51,284 nucleotides of DNA, from positions 1-51,284 of the forward strand of contig JAGBFX010000042.1 in the NCBI GenBank assembly GCA_017936265.1, written 5' to 3'. Under the pieces are notes generated by a model that had not been told where the DNA came from, did no database searches, and saw nothing but the letters and a program-made list of their open reading frames with translations. A program made the translations under genes and the position numbers. Origin of the DNA: Bacteroidaceae bacterium (lineage in GTDB: Bacteria; Bacteroidota; Bacteroidia; Bacteroidales; Bacteroidaceae). Positions 49,222-51,284 of the stretch are shown in pieces (the first letter of the stretch is position 1; each line of letters begins with the position of its first letter).

Positions 49222-50049
49222 ATGGAACGGTCGATAAATGTGAGGGGGAGGCTTCTGTCGTTTGAGAGGCCGCTTGTGATGGGAATTCTGAATGTGACGC
49301 ATGACTCCTTTTACGAAGGGTCACGTACCGGTGGTTTGCAGCTTGTGGAGCGTGCCAGGACGATGCTGTCAGATGGTGCTGCGATACTTGATGTCGGTGC
49401 CTGTTCGACCCGTCCTGGGAGTGAACCGGTACCGCAGGATGTTGAACTTGCAAGATTGCACGAGGCCCTCTCGTTGCTTGATAAGGAACTGCCTGAGGCT
49501 GTGGTGTCCATTGATACATTCCGTGGCAAGGTAGCTATGGAATGTGTTCGTGAGCATAATGTTTCAATAATCAACGATGTCTCGGGCTATGAGTGGGATG
49601 AGGAGATGCTGCAGGCTGTCGTAGAGCTGAATGTGCCGTATATACTTACGCATTCTGTAGGTTTTGCGGGCGAAAAGGTGGGGTATGATGACTTCTTGCC
49701 GCAGGTGTTGCAGCGCTTGGCGGCAAAGATGTGGCAATTGAGGCAGTGCGGGGTCAAAGATGTTATCGTTGACCCGGGATTCGGGTTCGGCAAGAGCGTT
49801 GAACAGAATTTCCAGATGTTGGATAATCTCCGTGAGTTCAATGTGCTCGATGCCCCGTTGCTTGTCGGTGTCTCGCGCAAGTCCATGATTACGCGGCTTC
49901 TTGGCATTCCTGCAGGTGAGGCATTGCCCGGAACAGTGGCATTGGGAATGGCGGCTTTGATGAAGGGGGCTGATATCCTTCGTGTCCACGATGTCAAAGA
50001 GGCTGTCGATACGGTAAAACTGTATCAGGCAATGAGGGGCTCGCGTTGA
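49222..50049 (+). CDS. folP: Dihydropteroate synthase
   Basis: A 275-residue cytoplasmic TIM-barrel enzyme joining pterin pyrophosphate with p-aminobenzoate in folate synthesis; the target of sulfonamides. It has VMGILNVTHDSFYEGSR, LDVGACSTRPGS, VSIDTFR, INDVSGYEWD and DPGFGFGKSVEQN. In the first loop the usual TPDSF reads THDSF, with histidine at residue 27 in place of proline. ATG 49222 is preferred over an in-frame ATG at 49129, since the protein family begins close to the first strand. It lies 51 bases before the c-di-AMP synthase gene. Confidence 0.95.
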   Translation: MERSINVRGRLLSFERPLVMGILNVTHDSFYEGSRTGGLQLVERARTMLSDGAAILDVGACSTRPGSEPVPQDVELARLHEALSLLDKELPEAVVSIDTFRGKVAMECVREHNVSIINDVSGYEWDEEMLQAVVELNVPYILTHSVGFAGEKVGYDDFLPQVLQRLAAKMWQLRQCGVKDVIVDPGFGFGKSVEQNFQMLDNLREFNVLDAPLLVGVSRKSMITRLLGIPAGEALPGTVALGMAALMKGADILRVHDVKEAVDTVKLYQAMRGSR

Positions 50050-50100
50050 ATTTGATGCGGTGGAATCTCGTTTTTCTGATAATATTTATATATATAAATA

Positions 50101-50865
50101 ATGTTTTCAAACTTTTCGATAATTGATATTGTAGATGTGCTGCTCGTTGCGGCAATACTGTACTACTTCTACAGGCTGATGAAGGAGTCGGGCTCGCTCA
50201 ATGTATTTATTGGTATACTTGTCTTCTTCTTTACCTGGGTGATAGTCTCTCTTCTTCTGGATATGCGTCTGCTTGGCTCTATAATGGACCAGCTGATGAG
50301 TGTGGGAACAATCGCGCTGATAGTGATTTTCCATGAAGAGGTCCGCAATTTCTTCAAGCGTCTTGGGTCGAACAGGAGGCTCCGTTTTATCTCATCGTAT
50401 TTCTCGCGTAAAGATGCTGAGGAAGATGGTAATGAGGCTATCGTGCCTATTGTCCTGGCGTGTGCAAGCATGGCCCAGCAGAAGGTCGGAGCGCTGATTG
50501 TAATTGAGAAGAATGACCCTCTTGGCGAGATTGCCTCTACCGGAGAGACCATAAATGCGAATGTTGGACAGCGCCTTATTGAAGCTATATTCTTCAAGAA
50601 TGCCCCTTTGCATGATGGTGCCATTATAGTACGTGGCAATCGCGTTGTCGCGGCTCAGTGCATACTTCCTGTATCGCATGACCTCAGTATTCCCAAGAAG
50701 CTTGGTCTGCGCCACCGTTCAGCGATGGGTATTGCCGAAAAGACGGATGCGCTCGCAATTGTGGTTTCTGAGGAGACCGGCGCGATTTCGGTTGCAAAAG
50801 ACGGTAAGTTCATGCTGAATCTTGATGCGCACAAGCTTGAGGAAATTCTCTCGGCTCAAGATTGA
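50101..50865 (+). CDS. cdaA: Diadenylate cyclase (c-di-AMP synthase, CdaA type)
   Basis: A 254-residue enzyme making cyclic di-AMP from two ATP. Three N-terminal helices (about residues 5-80) anchor it to the membrane. The DAC domain carries the catalytic DGA (residues 172-174, HDGAIIV) and RHR (204-206, GLRHRSAMG) motifs. In Bacteroidales the folP-cdaA order is common, and c-di-AMP controls osmotic and wall homeostasis in bacteria generally. The gene is complete. The rRNA promoter follows 130 bases later. Confidence 0.95.
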   Translation: MFSNFSIIDIVDVLLVAAILYYFYRLMKESGSLNVFIGILVFFFTWVIVSLLLDMRLLGSIMDQLMSVGTIALIVIFHEEVRNFFKRLGSNRRLRFISSYFSRKDAEEDGNEAIVPIVLACASMAQQKVGALIVIEKNDPLGEIASTGETINANVGQRLIEAIFFKNAPLHDGAIIVRGNRVVAAQCILPVSHDLSIPKKLGLRHRSAMGIAEKTDALAIVVSEETGAISVAKDGKFMLNLDAHKLEEILSAQD

Positions 50866-50997
50866 TTTTCTTTTTATTTTTGTAAGACCGGGTAAACACC
50901 GATTTTTTATCAAAAAAAGTTTTCGATGTAATTTGTTGAAAATCAATGCTTGCTTGAAAAAGTTCAATTTTTCATGAAAAAAAGTTGCTGAAAAGTT

Positions 50998-51027
50998 TTT
51001 GTGGTTTCAAAAATTGCCTTACCTTTG
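50998..51027 (+). promoter_or_regulatory. Ribosomal RNA operon promoter
   Basis: TTTG at 50998-51001 and TACCTTTG at 51020-51027 with an 18-base spacer form a consensus Bacteroidetes promoter, preceded by A/T tracts (50920-50990) that could act as an UP-like element. Confidence 0.75.
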
Positions 51028-51032
51028 TACTC

Positions 51033-51260
51033 GCTTTCGACAAACAACGAGCGTTGCTTACGAAAGCAAGATGATCCTTGACAACATTCCATACAGACAA
51101 GCAGTACAACGTGCCCTTTGATTTTTTTTGGTCAAAGGTCAACAAAGTAAGTAAGGAACGAAAAACGAACCGTCAATAGATTTGATATACTTTTTTAATT
51201 CCGGCCGGTACAAACATTTTTGAGAAGTGATGTCCTTCGGGGCATTTACAGATATAATAT
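51033..51260 (+). other. rRNA leader
   Basis: The transcribed spacer between the promoter and 16S rRNA. It holds a hairpin, GCTTTCG (51033-51039) with CGAAAGC (51061-51067), enclosing CAACG/CGTTG. Downstream is an AT-rich stretch likely to include the 16S processing stem. No gene is present. Confidence 0.6.
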
Positions 51261-51284
51261 ACAACGAAGAGTTTGATCCTGGCT
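51261..51284 (+). rRNA. 16S ribosomal RNA, first 24 bases (partial)
   Basis: The sequence contains AGAGTTTGATCCTGGCT, the universal 5' end of bacterial 16S rRNA (the 27F primer site), preceded by ACAACGA. The gene continues beyond the window. The exact mature 5' end is approximate. Confidence 0.95.

Overview
The window is from a member of the order Bacteroidales (phylum Bacteroidota); I cannot fix the genus. Reasons: many genes are preceded by the Bacteroidetes -7 element TAnnTTTG rather than a -10/-35 pair, Shine-Dalgarno sequences are mostly absent, and there are order-typical families (DUF4837, DUF4374, DUF2147, Wzi, SLBB exporters, TonB receptors with a carboxypeptidase-regulatory N-terminal domain). 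It also has the L13-S9-S2-EF-Ts block, and a 16S rRNA gene starts at the right edge. Family names and gene calls come from reading the protein sequences and recalling the families; no search was run.

Layout. 1-1388: a tRNA-Ser(TGA) with strong terminators and a TauE/SafE-type permease. 1544-5340: anaerobic pyruvate metabolism (pflB, pflA) and a maltose-type O-acetyltransferase, with a striking phased heptamer repeat between pflB and pflA. 5395-8635 (minus): a DUF2147 periplasmic protein, a metal permease fused to an HMA domain, and an OmpA-like protein. 8701-15130 (minus): a compact probable operon rlmN - DUF4837 lipoprotein - pdxA - nucleotidyltransferase - ATP-grasp - CDP-alcohol phosphotransferase - HAD hydrolase. 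The last four overlap their neighbours by 4-14 bases and look like a head-group or phospho-conjugate pathway. 15343-19049: a GT2/GalT-HIT fusion immediately followed by a SpoIID-like protein.

19183-35634 is an exopolysaccharide locus: a possible leader RNA, initiating sugar-phosphate transferase, a six-SLBB outer-membrane exporter, a Wzz-like protein without kinase domain, Wzy, Wzx, two glycosyltransferases, a heparinase II/III-type enzyme and a two-domain oxidoreductase. On the opposite strand lie wzi and a small lipoprotein, then another glycosyltransferase. 35644-43120 holds a hotdog thioesterase, a TraB/GumN protein, a xenosiderophore-type uptake operon (xusABC-like) and an unknown membrane protein. 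43121-44122 appears to be non-coding.

44165-51284: tRNA-Leu(CAA); rplM-rpsI and rpsB-tsf, each with a structured leader; a minus-strand trio of HprK-like kinase, S24/S26 peptidase and PqqD-like protein; folP; the c-di-AMP synthase gene; and an rRNA promoter, leader and the first bases of 16S rRNA.

The best candidates for undescribed biology are the nucleotidyltransferase/ATP-grasp/CDP-alcohol transferase/HAD cassette, the GT2-HIT fusion with its SpoIID partner, and the HprK/S24/PqqD trio. Next are the leader RNAs of the exopolysaccharide and ribosomal operons and the pflB-pflA heptamer array.
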